From positions 558,001 to 622,000 of the forward strand of contig JANHCV010000012.1 of NCBI GenBank assembly GCA_025594325.1: a DNA stretch of 64,000 nt. Reading direction: 5' to 3'. The position numbers and the translations under genes are program-made. This DNA is from Blastocladiella emersonii ATCC 22665 (lineage: Eukaryota; Blastocladiomycota; Blastocladiomycetes; Blastocladiales; Blastocladiaceae). Below are positions 54,626 through 63,599 of the stretch, piece by piece (the first letter of the stretch is position 1; every line of letters starts with the position of its first letter). Under the pieces are notes generated by a model. It did no database searches. It was given only the letters and a program-made list of their open reading frames with translations, and had not been told where the DNA came from.

Positions 54626-55523
54626 ATGTCCTCGCCACGGAGACGAATTGAGACGGACGTGATGAAGCTGTACGCGTCGCGTCGCACCGCCTGCTCGCTT
54701 CCGCACGGCCATGCTGACCGTGCCCCTCTCGCACGCGGCGTAGGCTGATGAGCGACTACGAGGTGACGCTCGTCAACGACAACATGCAGGAGTTCTACGT
54801 CCGGTTCCCCGGTCCCGACGACAGTACGTCGATCCTCGTCGGCTTCCTGGCGCGGCAAACCGCTCACGCTCCTCGCCCATTGTGTAGCTCCATTCGCCGA
54901 CGGTTTCTGGAAGGTGCACGTCGAGCTGCCCGACCAGTACCCGTACAAGTCGCCGTCGATTGGGTTCGTCAACAAGATCTTCCACCCGAACATTGACGAG
55001 ATACGTACCCTCCCCCGCTTCACGGCCGCGGCCCGGTCAAGGCTAACGCGCCCCGTGTTTCTCGCGTCTCTACCGGAGTGGCTCGGTCTGCCTCGACGTC
55101 ATCAACCAGACGTGGAGCCCCATGTTCGGTGCGCGCTCGCTCGCACTCACTCGGCCATCGACGCACGCTCACTCACCTTTGTCGGAGTGTAGACATGATC
55201 AACATCTTCGAGGTGTTCCTGCCGCAGCTGCTGCGGTACCCCAACCCGACGGACCCGCTCAACGGCGAGGCGGCCGCGCTCATGATGCGCGACCCGACCA
55301 CGTACGAGGCCCGCGTCAAGGGTCCGTATCCCCCTCACCGCTCCCCCCACTCGCGCTGACGCTCACCCCTCACCCTGCTCCATCCTCTCTAGACTACGTC
55401 AAGCGGTTCGCGAGCAAGGAGGCGTACGAGGCGTCCAACGACTCGGACTCGGACAACGAGTCGGACGACTCGTCGGTCGCCTCGCTCTCGGACGACGACG
55501 AGACCCAGAACATGGACATGTAA
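54626..55523 (+). CDS. UBC8: ubiquitin-conjugating enzyme E2, UBC8/UBE2H type
   Basis: Exons 54626-54669, 54744-54823, 54888-55000, 55074-55128, 55193-55321 and 55393-55523 give 183 aa, the same length as UBE2H. The E2 core is clear: [30 protein letters not shown], then [17 protein letters not shown] with the catalytic Cys, and [20 protein letters not shown]. The acidic tail ([20 protein letters not shown]) is typical of UBC8, which in yeast works with the GID/CTLH ligase. The third intron (55001-55073) only fits the protein if it is read as ATACGT...CTAC, an AT-AC intron; GT-AG choices leave the frame off by one. The other introns are GT-AG. Confidence 0.93.
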
Positions 55524-56083
55524 CCCTCCCCTCCCCACCTCGCCTACCTCTGCTGCCGTATCTCATATCCCCCTTGTCGTTCTTCTGCTGTCCGGGTGCC
55601 AATTTACACGCACTCTATTTTACCCACCCGCGTCTCGGTTCCCACGGCGGCCCGAATTCGAGCCCTGCGTCACCGCAGCGTCACCGTGCGTCGTGTCCGC
55701 GCGCGCCTTCGCCCGGCTGCGCGGCGTTCAAGCGGACGGGGACGAGCGCGCGCGAGCGATCGAAAGTGAAGGAGGAGAGGAGAGAGGGTCCCTTGCGTCA
55801 CACGCCGCCACACTCCGCGGATTCCCACCGGCGAGTTGAGTTTGAGCGCCGCGTGCGGTGGTCCGGCGGATCACCTCCCGCGCTCTCCCTCTTCAGAGTC
55901 GGATCGCCGCACCTCGCCCTCGCTCCTTGCAACGAACGCAGACAGACGGACGGATCCCGCCGCTGCTGCAGACCAGCTCGTGTGGGCCGATCGACTTTTG
56001 CAACGCACTCTCATGTACGCCCGTCCGACGCGACGCCCACCGACGCCCACTCACGCTCCCGCCCCGCACTCGTCCAGATCACC
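55524..56083. other. CYP51 promoter and leader region
   Basis: 560 bp. The frame is open upstream of the chosen ATG but reads as low-complexity shadow text, so I treat it as noncoding. No TATA box is obvious. Confidence 0.4.
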
Positions 56084-57778
56084 ATGGCTCTCGAGTCGCG
56101 CATCGCCGAGCTCGCAGCGACGACGTTCGCCAAGTTCCCGCAGCCGGTGCAGGACCTGGCGGCCGAGTACGGCCTCTCCCCCGTCGCCGCGCTCGCGGCC
56201 GCGGCTGCCGTCCCGCTCGCCGTGGCGGGCACGGTGCACCACGTCCGCCGCCGCAACCGTCGCGCGCGCCGCGCCCAGGGCAAGGCGCCGCCGCACGTGC
56301 GGCACCTGGTGCCGTTCTTCGGTTCGATGGTGGCGTTCGGCATGGACCCGATCAAGTTCCTGCAGACGCAGCGCGCGCAGCTGGGCGACCTGTTCACCAT
56401 GACCATGTTCGGGCGCGAGATGACGTTTGCGCTGGGCCCTGACGGGAACCACCTGGTGCTCAACGCCAAGGTGACGGTGGCGTCGGCCAAGGACGCGTAC
56501 AACTCGATGACCAAGCCGATTTTCGGGGAAGACGTGGCGTACGACGCGGACCCGGCTGTGTTCGTCGAGCAGAAGAAGTTCATCAAGATGGGCCTGCACA
56601 CGGAGAACCTGCGCGCGTTCGTCGGCATGATCGAGAAGGAGACGCGCGGGTATTTCGCGCGGTGGTCGAAGGCCGAGGGGACCGAGGAGCTGTTCACGGC
56701 CATGTCCGAGCTCACCATCATGACGGCGTCGCGGTGCCTGTTCGGCAGCGAGGTGCGCGAGCGACTCGACGAGGGCGTGGCCGCGCTGTACCACGACCTC
56801 GACCAGGGGTTCCAGCCCATCAACTTCCTGTTCGAGTGGCTCCCGCTGCCATCGTACCGCCGCCGCGATATCGCGCACGTCAAGATGCGCAACGTGTTTC
56901 TCGGGATCATCGAGGCGCGCCGCAAGGAGGGCCGCGCCGACCGCCAGGACGTGCTGCAGGCGCTCATGGACGCCACGTACAAGAACGGCGTCAAGTTCAC
57001 GGACCGCGAGGCCGCGCACATGATGATCGGCATGCTCATGGCCGGCCAGCACACGTCGTCGACGACGACCACGTGGGCGCTGGCGCACCTCGCCGACGCG
57101 CCCGAGGTGTACGCCGCCCTGGTCGCGGAGCTGCAGCGCGAGCTCGGCGCCGACTTCTCGGGCACGCTCGACTTTGACGTGCTCAAGCGGTGCGAGCTGC
57201 TGGACGCGGTGCTGCGCGAGACGCTGCGGATCCACCCGCCCATCACGTCGATCATGCGCAAGGTGGTGCAGCCCATCGAGTACAAGGGGTACGTGATCCC
57301 GGCCGGGCACTACATTGCCGCGGCGCCCGTCGTCTCGGCCCTGCAGGACGACATGTACGAGAACCCGACCCAGTGGCTCCCCTCGCGGTGGCTCGCCAGC
57401 TCGACGGGCAAGGACGGCGCGCGCATCCAGTCGGCGCTCCAGGCCGAGGCCGCGGGCGGCGACGACTACGGGTTTGGCGTGGTCGGCGGCAGCGCCCGCT
57501 CGCACTACCTCCCGTTCGGCGCCGGCCGCCACCGGTGCATCGGCGAGCCGTTCGCGTACGTGCAGATCAAGACGATCCTCGCGACCACGATCCGCGAGTT
57601 CGCGTCGCTCGCGTTCAAGAACGGCGCCAAGTTCCCCGGCACCGACCACACGTCCATGATTGTCATGCCCGTCCGGCCCGTCATGGTCTCGTACGAGCGC
57701 CGCATCCCGCCCGCTAACGTGGGTGCGGCGGCGGGGCCCGCGGCGGCGGGGCCCGCGACGGCGGCTGAGTCGTACTGA
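56084..57778 (+). CDS. ERG11: sterol 14-alpha-demethylase (CYP51)
   Basis: Removes the 14-alpha methyl of lanosterol/eburicol in ergosterol synthesis at the ER. Single exon, 564 aa. An N-terminal membrane segment (LSPVAALAAAAAVPLAVAG) is followed by a basic stop (RRRNRRARR). CYP51 signatures: FGEDVAYDADPAVFVEQKKF (B'-C region, conserved Tyr), the I-helix AGQHTSSTTT, the ExxR helix ETLRIHPPI, and the heme loop FGAGRHRCIGEPFA with the axial Cys. An Ala/Gly/Pro-rich tail of about 20 residues follows the usual end. Azoles act on this enzyme family. A single CYP51 copy is seen in this window. Confidence 0.96.
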   Translation: MALESRIAELAATTFAKFPQPVQDLAAEYGLSPVAALAAAAAVPLAVAGTVHHVRRRNRRARRAQGKAPPHVRHLVPFFGSMVAFGMDPIKFLQTQRAQLGDLFTMTMFGREMTFALGPDGNHLVLNAKVTVASAKDAYNSMTKPIFGEDVAYDADPAVFVEQKKFIKMGLHTENLRAFVGMIEKETRGYFARWSKAEGTEELFTAMSELTIMTASRCLFGSEVRERLDEGVAALYHDLDQGFQPINFLFEWLPLPSYRRRDIAHVKMRNVFLGIIEARRKEGRADRQDVLQALMDATYKNGVKFTDREAAHMMIGMLMAGQHTSSTTTTWALAHLADAPEVYAALVAELQRELGADFSGTLDFDVLKRCELLDAVLRETLRIHPPITSIMRKVVQPIEYKGYVIPAGHYIAAAPVVSALQDDMYENPTQWLPSRWLASSTGKDGARIQSALQAEAAGGDDYGFGVVGGSARSHYLPFGAGRHRCIGEPFAYVQIKTILATTIREFASLAFKNGAKFPGTDHTSMIVMPVRPVMVSYERRIPPANVGAAAGPAAAGPATAAESY

Positions 57779-58047
57779 GGCGAGAGTATTTTTGGGTTGG
57801 AGGTTTTTGTACTGTGCACACTTGTTCGATTTTGCTAAGCATCTTGTTTTTCTCGACCCTCCGTGCCTGTTTGCCAGGTGTTGGTCGCGATGGGCGACGC
57901 GAGCTGCTTGGACATGGCCGCCGGAAGTCGGCACGGCGTAGAGGCGACGGACGCGACGACGCGTTGTTTACCCGCTGCTGCCAGCGCCGCCTCCCGCGCC
58001 GCGCCTCCCCCTCTCCTCTCCCACCCTCCGCGCGCCAACTTCGGAAG

Positions 58048-59020
58048 ATGACGGAAACCCCGATGCAGCAGTCGATGCAACGCGTGCGCGCCGTCTCGCG
58101 CCACCTCTCAGCGTACCCGCGCCGCGGTCCCCTCTCTCTCCCCGCAGCTGCGACGACGATCCGATCCGCATCATCATCAACCGCCCCAACCCCGACAACG
58201 AAACCGACCCTCGCCGAACGATTCACCATGTCCAAGCGTGCCATGTGGGAGGTGATTGAGGAGGCCGAGAAGCTCAACAAGGAGCGTACGTTGCACGCTT
58301 CCCACTCATCCTTCCCCCTCGCCTTGCCTTCACACCCACCCGCCCCTCGTGTAGCATGGGAGATGATGTACCAGGAGGGCGTGACGCCGTGGGACAAGGG
58401 TGTCCCCGCGCCGGCCCTCGCCAAGTTGATCCAGGAGGGCCGGATCCCCGAGGGCCGCATCTGCGTGCCCGGGTGCGGCCGCGGGTGCGACGTGTACGCG
58501 CTCGCGACGCCCACGCGCCAGGCCGTCGGCGTGGATATCAGTCCGTCGGCGGTCGCGGACTGCATCAAGGTACGAACGGCTGCCGCGCGTCTTCCGCGGC
58601 GGAACTGGACTGACTCGCCCGCGCGCGCGCGTGTAGATGAACGAGGAGGAAAATAACCCGCACGCTTTGTTCCTGTGCGTCGACTTCTTCAAGTTCACGG
58701 AGGCGGACCTGGACCCCGCCAAGCCCGCCGTGACCCCGCAGTTTGACGCCCTGTACGACTACACGTTCCTGTGCGCGCTGCCCCCCAGTATGCGCGACGA
58801 CTGGGCCTCGCGCGTCGCCGACATCGTGCGGCCCGGCGGCACCCTCGTCACGCTCATGTTCCCGCTCGACGACCACGAGGACGGACCGCCGTTCGCCCAG
58901 TCGGTCGACGGGTACCGCGCGCTGTTGGCGGAGAAGTTTGACGAGGTCGAGATCGCCGACTGCGAGAGCTTCCCGACGCGCGCGGGCAAGGAGAAGATTG
59001 GCGTGTGGAAGCGCAAGTGA
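58048..59020 (+). CDS. TPMT/HOL-type thiol or halide S-methyltransferase
   Basis: SAM-dependent methyltransferase of the thiopurine methyltransferase superfamily (plant HOL and fungal thiol methyltransferases). Exons 58048-58285, 58355-58569 and 58637-59020 join by phase over 69- and 67-nt introns; 278 aa. The first 50 residues are Arg/Ser/Ala-rich without acids (MQRVRAVSRHLSAYPRRG), a likely mitochondrial presequence. The core has TPWDKGVPAPALAKLI, the SAM loop RICVPGCGRGCDVYALA, VGVDISPSAV, LCVDFF, YDYTFLCALPPSMR and GGTLVTLMFPL. Substrate (thiol, halide or other) cannot be told. A decayed copy lies 1.4 kb downstream. Confidence 0.88.
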
Positions 59021-59406
59021 GCTGGCGCGTTTGCGCGAGCGAAAATACAGACGCGATGCGTTTCAGGACTCGAGGCTCGGCTCAGGACACGAGGCTGAGA
59101 GCCACTGCGCGCGTGGCGTGAGTCGCGGGCGGTGCGAGACATCACGTGGGCATGGCGCCATCGTGCAGCCGCGTCGCGCACCGCGGTTGCGCCATCGGCC
59201 ATCGCCCGTGGCCGCGGCCGTCGGCTGTTCCCCGTCCCATTGTCCGTGGCCGCGGCCGCGCTCCGAGACGCGATGGGAGCCAAGATGCAACGTAAGCCGA
59301 CCCAGCCGATGGCCGAACCCTGGACCCACCGCGGCGCGGTATAAGTACCGCGGGCCCGCCCCCTCTCTCCATCCCATCGCGCCCACGCATACCACGAAGC
59401 AACACC
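59021..59406. other. promoter region of the Met-R-sulfoxide reductase gene
   Basis: 386 bp. A TATAAGTA box at 59340 lies within an inverted repeat (CGCGGTA-TAAG-TACCGCG, 59335-59352), 60-70 bp before the ATG, the only clear TATA box I found in the window. Confidence 0.5.
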
Positions 59407-60033
59407 ATGAAGACTCTCCCCTCCACGCCCGCGACCGAGGACCTGACGCACAAGCCGACGCTGTACACGCACCTGCTCGCGCAGACCGCGGCGCTCGTCG
59501 AGGACCAGCGCAACTGGGTGACCAACCTCGCCAACGTCAGCGCGCTCGTCTACCACGCGCTGCGCGACCGCCAGCTCGCGCTCGGCGCCGCCAAACCGTC
59601 CATCAACTGGGTCGGCTTCTACATCCGCGACGACGTCCTGATGCGCGGCCACCCGCGCCTCGTCCTCGGCCCCTTCCAGGGCAAGATCGCGTGCACGCTG
59701 ATCCCGTTCGGCAAGGGCGTGTGCGGCGCTGCCGCGGCTTCCCAGAAAACCCAGCTCGTCAAGGACGTGCACGCGTTCCCCGGGCATATCGCGTGCGACT
59801 CGGCCACCAACTCCGAGGTCGTCGTCCCCATCGTGCTGCCAAGCGGCGACGTCGTCGGTGTGCTTGACCTCGACTGCGAGGTGCACGGCGGGTTCGACGA
59901 GGAGGACGTGCAAGGGCTCGAGGCGATCGTCCAGCTGCTCGTCGGCGCGTGCGACTGGCCCGCGTTCGCGCCTAAGGCGGCGGCGGGCGTCGCGCCACCA
60001 AGCGCACCGGCGACCGCCGTCGCGGCCAACTAG
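59407..60033 (+). CDS. free methionine-R-sulfoxide reductase (GAF domain)
   Basis: Reduces free Met-R-sulfoxide in the cytosol using thioredoxin. Single exon, 208 aa, slightly longer than the bacterial and yeast proteins because of an Ala-rich tail. The family signature is complete: INWVGFYI, VLGPFQGKIACTLIPFGKGV, CGAAAASQKTQLV, DVHAFPGHIACDSATNSEVV and VVGVLDLD. The cysteines of KIAC, GVCG and HIACDS match the catalytic and resolving positions. No other domain is attached. Confidence 0.95.
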   Translation: MKTLPSTPATEDLTHKPTLYTHLLAQTAALVEDQRNWVTNLANVSALVYHALRDRQLALGAAKPSINWVGFYIRDDVLMRGHPRLVLGPFQGKIACTLIPFGKGVCGAAAASQKTQLVKDVHAFPGHIACDSATNSEVVVPIVLPSGDVVGVLDLDCEVHGGFDEEDVQGLEAIVQLLVGACDWPAFAPKAAAGVAPPSAPATAVAAN

Positions 60034-60349
60034 GCCCGCCATAAGTTAATATAGAATCCGTGTCCATAGCCATCGCTTGCGCATCGCGAGATTGACCCAA
60101 ACCCGACTCACCGGCCCTGTCCGCGCATCGAGCACGCTGGCCGGCGCTCGCAAGCATCGGCGGAGCGTCGGCGTGTTCGTCAGCCTAGCCGCGCCGTGCG
60201 ACCGTATCGATGCCGGTTCGCCTCTCACGACGCGGGACGCTACGCCCTGACCACTGCTCGCCGAGTTGGACACGGGTCCGCACGCCGGTTCGTGTGCGCC
60301 GCATGACCTCGCCGAGCGAGACATCGACATGGCGCAGCCCGCGTCAGTC

Positions 60350-60640
60350 CCGCGCATCGACGTGCTTGAAGCCGACTGGTTCGTGAGCGCGCTGCCGCCC
60401 GCCATGTGCAGGGCGTGGGCCGTGCGTGGCCGCGCTCGTCCGGCTCGGCGGAATGCTAGTCACGCTCATGCGCACGATCGGTGGCCACGAGAGCGGCCCG
60501 CCGCATTCGCGGTCGGTCAGCGAGTTTCGCGCGCTGCTTGGGGACGCGTCTAACGAGGTCGAGGTGTTGGACTCCGAGAGCATCCCGAGTCGCGCCGAGC
60601 GGAGAGGCTCGAGATCCAGACGGGCAAGAAGAACTTTGAA
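60350..60640 (+). pseudogene. decayed C-terminal copy of the TPMT-type methyltransferase
   Basis: Two frames together read WFVSALPPAMCRAW then VRLGGMLVTLMRTIGGHESG, PPHSRSVSEFRALLGDASNE, VEVLDSESIPSRA, which parallels the end of the gene at 58048-59020 (LCALPPSMRDDW, RPGGTLVTLMFPLDDHEDG, FRALLAEKFDEVE). A frameshift lies near 60415. No N-terminal half is found in 60034-60350. Confidence 0.75.
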
Positions 60641-60656
60641 TGTATATCCCGCAAAT

Positions 60657-61487
60657 CTACTCTGTCCGCGCCTCACCTTCACCCTCCGCGCGCCGCCGCT
60701 CGAGCTCCGCCTCGAGATGCGCAAGTGCGACAAGCGTGTTGACGTTGGCCGCGCGGACCTGGAGCAGCTCGATATGCGCGCGCTGGAGCCGGTCGAGCGC
60801 GCCCGTCTGCTCCGTCTTGCGCTCAACGTTCATGCGCGTCACCTCGTCGCGCACCACGGCCGCCGCGGCCTCGGCCCGCTTCGCCGCCGCGTCCGCCTGG
60901 TGCACGTGGTACAGCCACGCGTTCGCCCCGTACACGCCCAGCAGCTCCAGGTTCGCCACGCGGTTCGACTGGTGCTCCAGCAGCGTCGCCAGGTAGTCGT
61001 ACGCCGCGGAGTAGTCGGCGGGGGTGGAGAGGGACGCGACGTCGGGGACGGACGTGTACCGCGACAGATCGATCCCGCCGTCGGCGGGCACCGGCGCGCC
61101 GGTTGAGACGCGCGCGAGGTCGGCGGCGAGTGCGGGACGGTCCTACGCGAGGGATGACGGTCAGTGAGCATGTCGGCGCGAGTGGGTTGGGATGGAAGAG
61201 CGTACGGCAAAGAGGTCGATCTTGGGCAGCCGGGCAACGTCCGGGTGCATCTTGCGCGCGCCGCTCCGCTGCAGCTCCTCCTCGACGAGGGCGTCCACGG
61301 CCGACTTGACCTCTATACACGGCCAGCGTCAACACGACACCCATATCGCAGTCTACCTCACGACCCAGCGTACCAGGGATCGTGTAGTGCGTGTCGACGT
61401 CTGCGCAGGGACGCGGCGAGCGGGTCAGTCTTCCGCGGGTCGACTCGTTCGCCTCGAATTCGTACATGGCAGAGCTTCGCTGGACAT
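60657..61487 (-). CDS. BCAS2: BCAS2/SPF27 (Cwf7) pre-mRNA splicing factor
   Basis: Core subunit of the Prp19 (NineTeen) complex in the spliceosome. Exons 61466-61487, 61374-61400, 61206-61312 and 60657-61142 join by phase over 65-, 61- and 63-nt GTACG...AG introns; 213 aa. The start MSSEALPYVDTHYTIP matches the conserved N-terminal ALPY motif, followed by VDALVEEELQRSG. The C-terminal coiled-coil has LEHQSNRVANLELLGVYGAN and AWLYH, typical of the family, then Ala/Arg/Glu-rich helices to the end. The first exon has just 22 coding bases. A motif II site lies 122-146 bp upstream. Confidence 0.9.
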
Positions 61488-61608
61488 GATTTCGTTGCGG
61501 CAAGTTACAGAGTCCCAAGGTGGGAGCGTTACATGGAAAGCCGGGTTGCGAGGAGCAGCGACGCGGCGAGCCGAGCGAGGCGAGGTCAGGCCGGGCGCAC
61601 GCCGCGGT

Positions 61609-61633
61609 CGCGTGATTGTTCGACGCGTCTCGC
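61609..61633 (-). promoter_or_regulatory. motif II before BCAS2
   Basis: CGCGTGATTGTTCGACGCGT followed by CTCGC on the plus strand, 122-146 bp upstream of the BCAS2 ATG and oriented as at copies A-C. It links a housekeeping gene to the LRR-family promoters. The rest of 61488-61927 shows no gene. Confidence 0.5.
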
Positions 61634-61927
61634 ACCTCTCCTCACGCGAGCGGTGGCCCGCCTTTCCGCATCGCGGGACTTTCACCGGTTCTGCTCTCTC
61701 AGCAGGTGGTGAGTGGAGCCAGCCTCGGTACGTCTCGTTCGCGCTGTCCGAGCACGAGTCGGACACATGCTTGGCTTCTGGTTTCGGGCCGTGTCAAGCG
61801 GATCCAAGACCCATCAGTAGGGAGAGAATACGTCTATTACTACACTTATTGAAATAGGGGTTGAAAAAGCGAGGAAGTTTGAACGAGAAAGGTGAGCGCT
61901 GGCCTTGTGCGCTGGCCTTGGGGACGC

Positions 61928-63298
61928 TCAGCTTTCACCCTTTTCGACCTCGCCCGGGCCGCTGTAGCTCCCACGCGCCTGTTCGGCAACCGGCTGATGC
62001 ATTTTCCGAGCGGCCAAGAACGCCGCGACCGTCCCAATCGTGAGCGCGTGGTTGCATCCCAGGACAACCTGCCACATTCCCAAATTACTCAGCAGCGCGA
62101 GGAGCATGAACCCGAGGCAGAAGAGCGCACGGAAAATGGCAAACACCGCGGCCGTGTCGGGCCCGTCGCCGAACCACGATGCGAGGCAAAAGTTGATCAA
62201 GCAGTTCGTCACATTGTCGAGCGCACCGAGCATCGCCATCCCGACGATCCACACCGCGGGCGACATTGCGTCCGGGACCAGGACGGCCACGTAGTAGATA
62301 CCGTACGCGGCCGAGGACACGGCGAATGCACCCGCGACGAGCGGCATCGGTCCGCACGAGTCGTACAGTTTGCCCCACACGGGCGACGCGAGGGTGCCCA
62401 CGACGCCAAACGCGATGCACATGGTGGGCAGAAGCCAGACGGGCGCGTCGCGGGGGAGCATCGTCGGGAAGTTGCCGAACGCGAGGCAGTTGATCGAGCC
62501 GTTCCACATGATCACCGGGATCAGCGACGCGAGGGGAGTCGTGGTCAGCAGGCGCGCCATCCGGCGCAGCTGGTCGCTGAACGACGCGGGCGCGGCTTGA
62601 GGCGGCTCCGTGTCAAGGATGAGCGCCGTTTGTTTCGGACGCGGATCGGGCAGCATGGCGAGCAGCAGCGACCCTGCGACGACCACGCCGGCCATGACGT
62701 AGAGCAGCGTCTTGACCAACAAGCCGACGAGAAGGAGCAGGAGCGAGAGTCCGTTTCCCGCGATCATGTTGGCGGTCGATACGAGCAAGAAGCGGCCCGA
62801 GAGCTTGCCCACATCGACGCCGAAGCTGCTCGCCGCAACCGAAACGTAGTAGCCCTGGGTTACCCACAGGGCACCGGCAGCACAGCCGATGAGCGCCGAG
62901 CAGATGAAGAGGAAGACGACGTCAAAGTTGAGCGAGACGATAAACAGCGCGTAGAACAGGCTTGAGACGAAAAAGATGATGCGATGCGGCACCGAGTTGG
63001 TGATGTACGGGGCGAGGATCGAGCTGAAGATGAAGAAAAAGTAGACGATCGCCATGCAGTTGAACCCTTGTTCTGGGAAGATGGTGGTGATGCGCGATTC
63101 TGCAACGTTGCTAGAGCGGCATCGCGAAATTTAGTGCTCCCGCGTCACGCGCAGAGGAGGTGGGCTCCCGTACAATGCCGTGAAGACGAAGAGGAAGCCG
63201 GCACCGAGCAGCGTGACACGTTGCATCGCCTGGCGCTCGTGCTCCGCCGGGGTCGTGTCAAGCTCTAATAGGTCAGGAGATTGCACGGAGTCATTCAT
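61928..63298 (-). CDS. UNC93-like major facilitator transporter
   Basis: Exons 63174-63298 and 61928-63110 join in phase 2 over a 63-nt GTACGG...CTCTAG intron; 435 aa. About 11-12 membrane helices are visible, beginning VTLLGAGFLFVFTAFN and MAIVYFFFIFSSILAPYI. GCAAGALWVTQGYYVSVAA matches the UNC93 signature region, where the GxxGAxLWxxQG motif is typical. The central loop (PDPRPKQTALILDTEPPQAA) separates the two halves. The tail is hydrophilic (SYSGPGEVEKGES). Substrate unknown; family members include channel regulators and membrane-trafficking factors as well as possible transporters. Confidence 0.88.
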
Positions 63299-63565
63299 TG
63301 CCGCTGCATGGTTTGGGTATTGGGTCGGGAGCTTTTGGCGAAGCGCGCGCACCGAAGCGGTTTCGGCAACGGCCCCGTCGCCCCGGCCCACCTGACACGG
63401 TTTCAGCTGCCACCGTCCGGGCCACGCCGGAAGGACCCTCACTCACGGAGACTAGTACTGTGACCACCGAATGGATAAGAATCACTTGATTCACGAAACA
63501 GGGCCCAACGTAAGAGTGCCCGATCACATCCGTTCTCGTCGGACAAAGGGCCAAGGCGACGGTTG

Positions 63566-63579
63566 ACGCGTTGCGCCAC
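63566..63579 (+). promoter_or_regulatory. motif I, orphan site near the right edge
   Basis: ACGCGTTGCGCCAC followed by TCAGCTGACTGACCGGCAACG, a partial match to the second half of motif I. No plus-strand gene follows inside the window. Confidence 0.4.
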
Positions 63580-63599
63580 TCAGCTGACTGACCGGCAAC

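Noticed and set aside
56051-57934. 627-codon minus-strand frame opposite CYP51
   Set aside because: Arg/His-rich shadow text; CYP51 on the other strand has all family motifs.
58759-60042. 427-codon minus-strand frame
   Set aside because: Spans two genes and their promoter on the opposite strand and has no recognisable domain.
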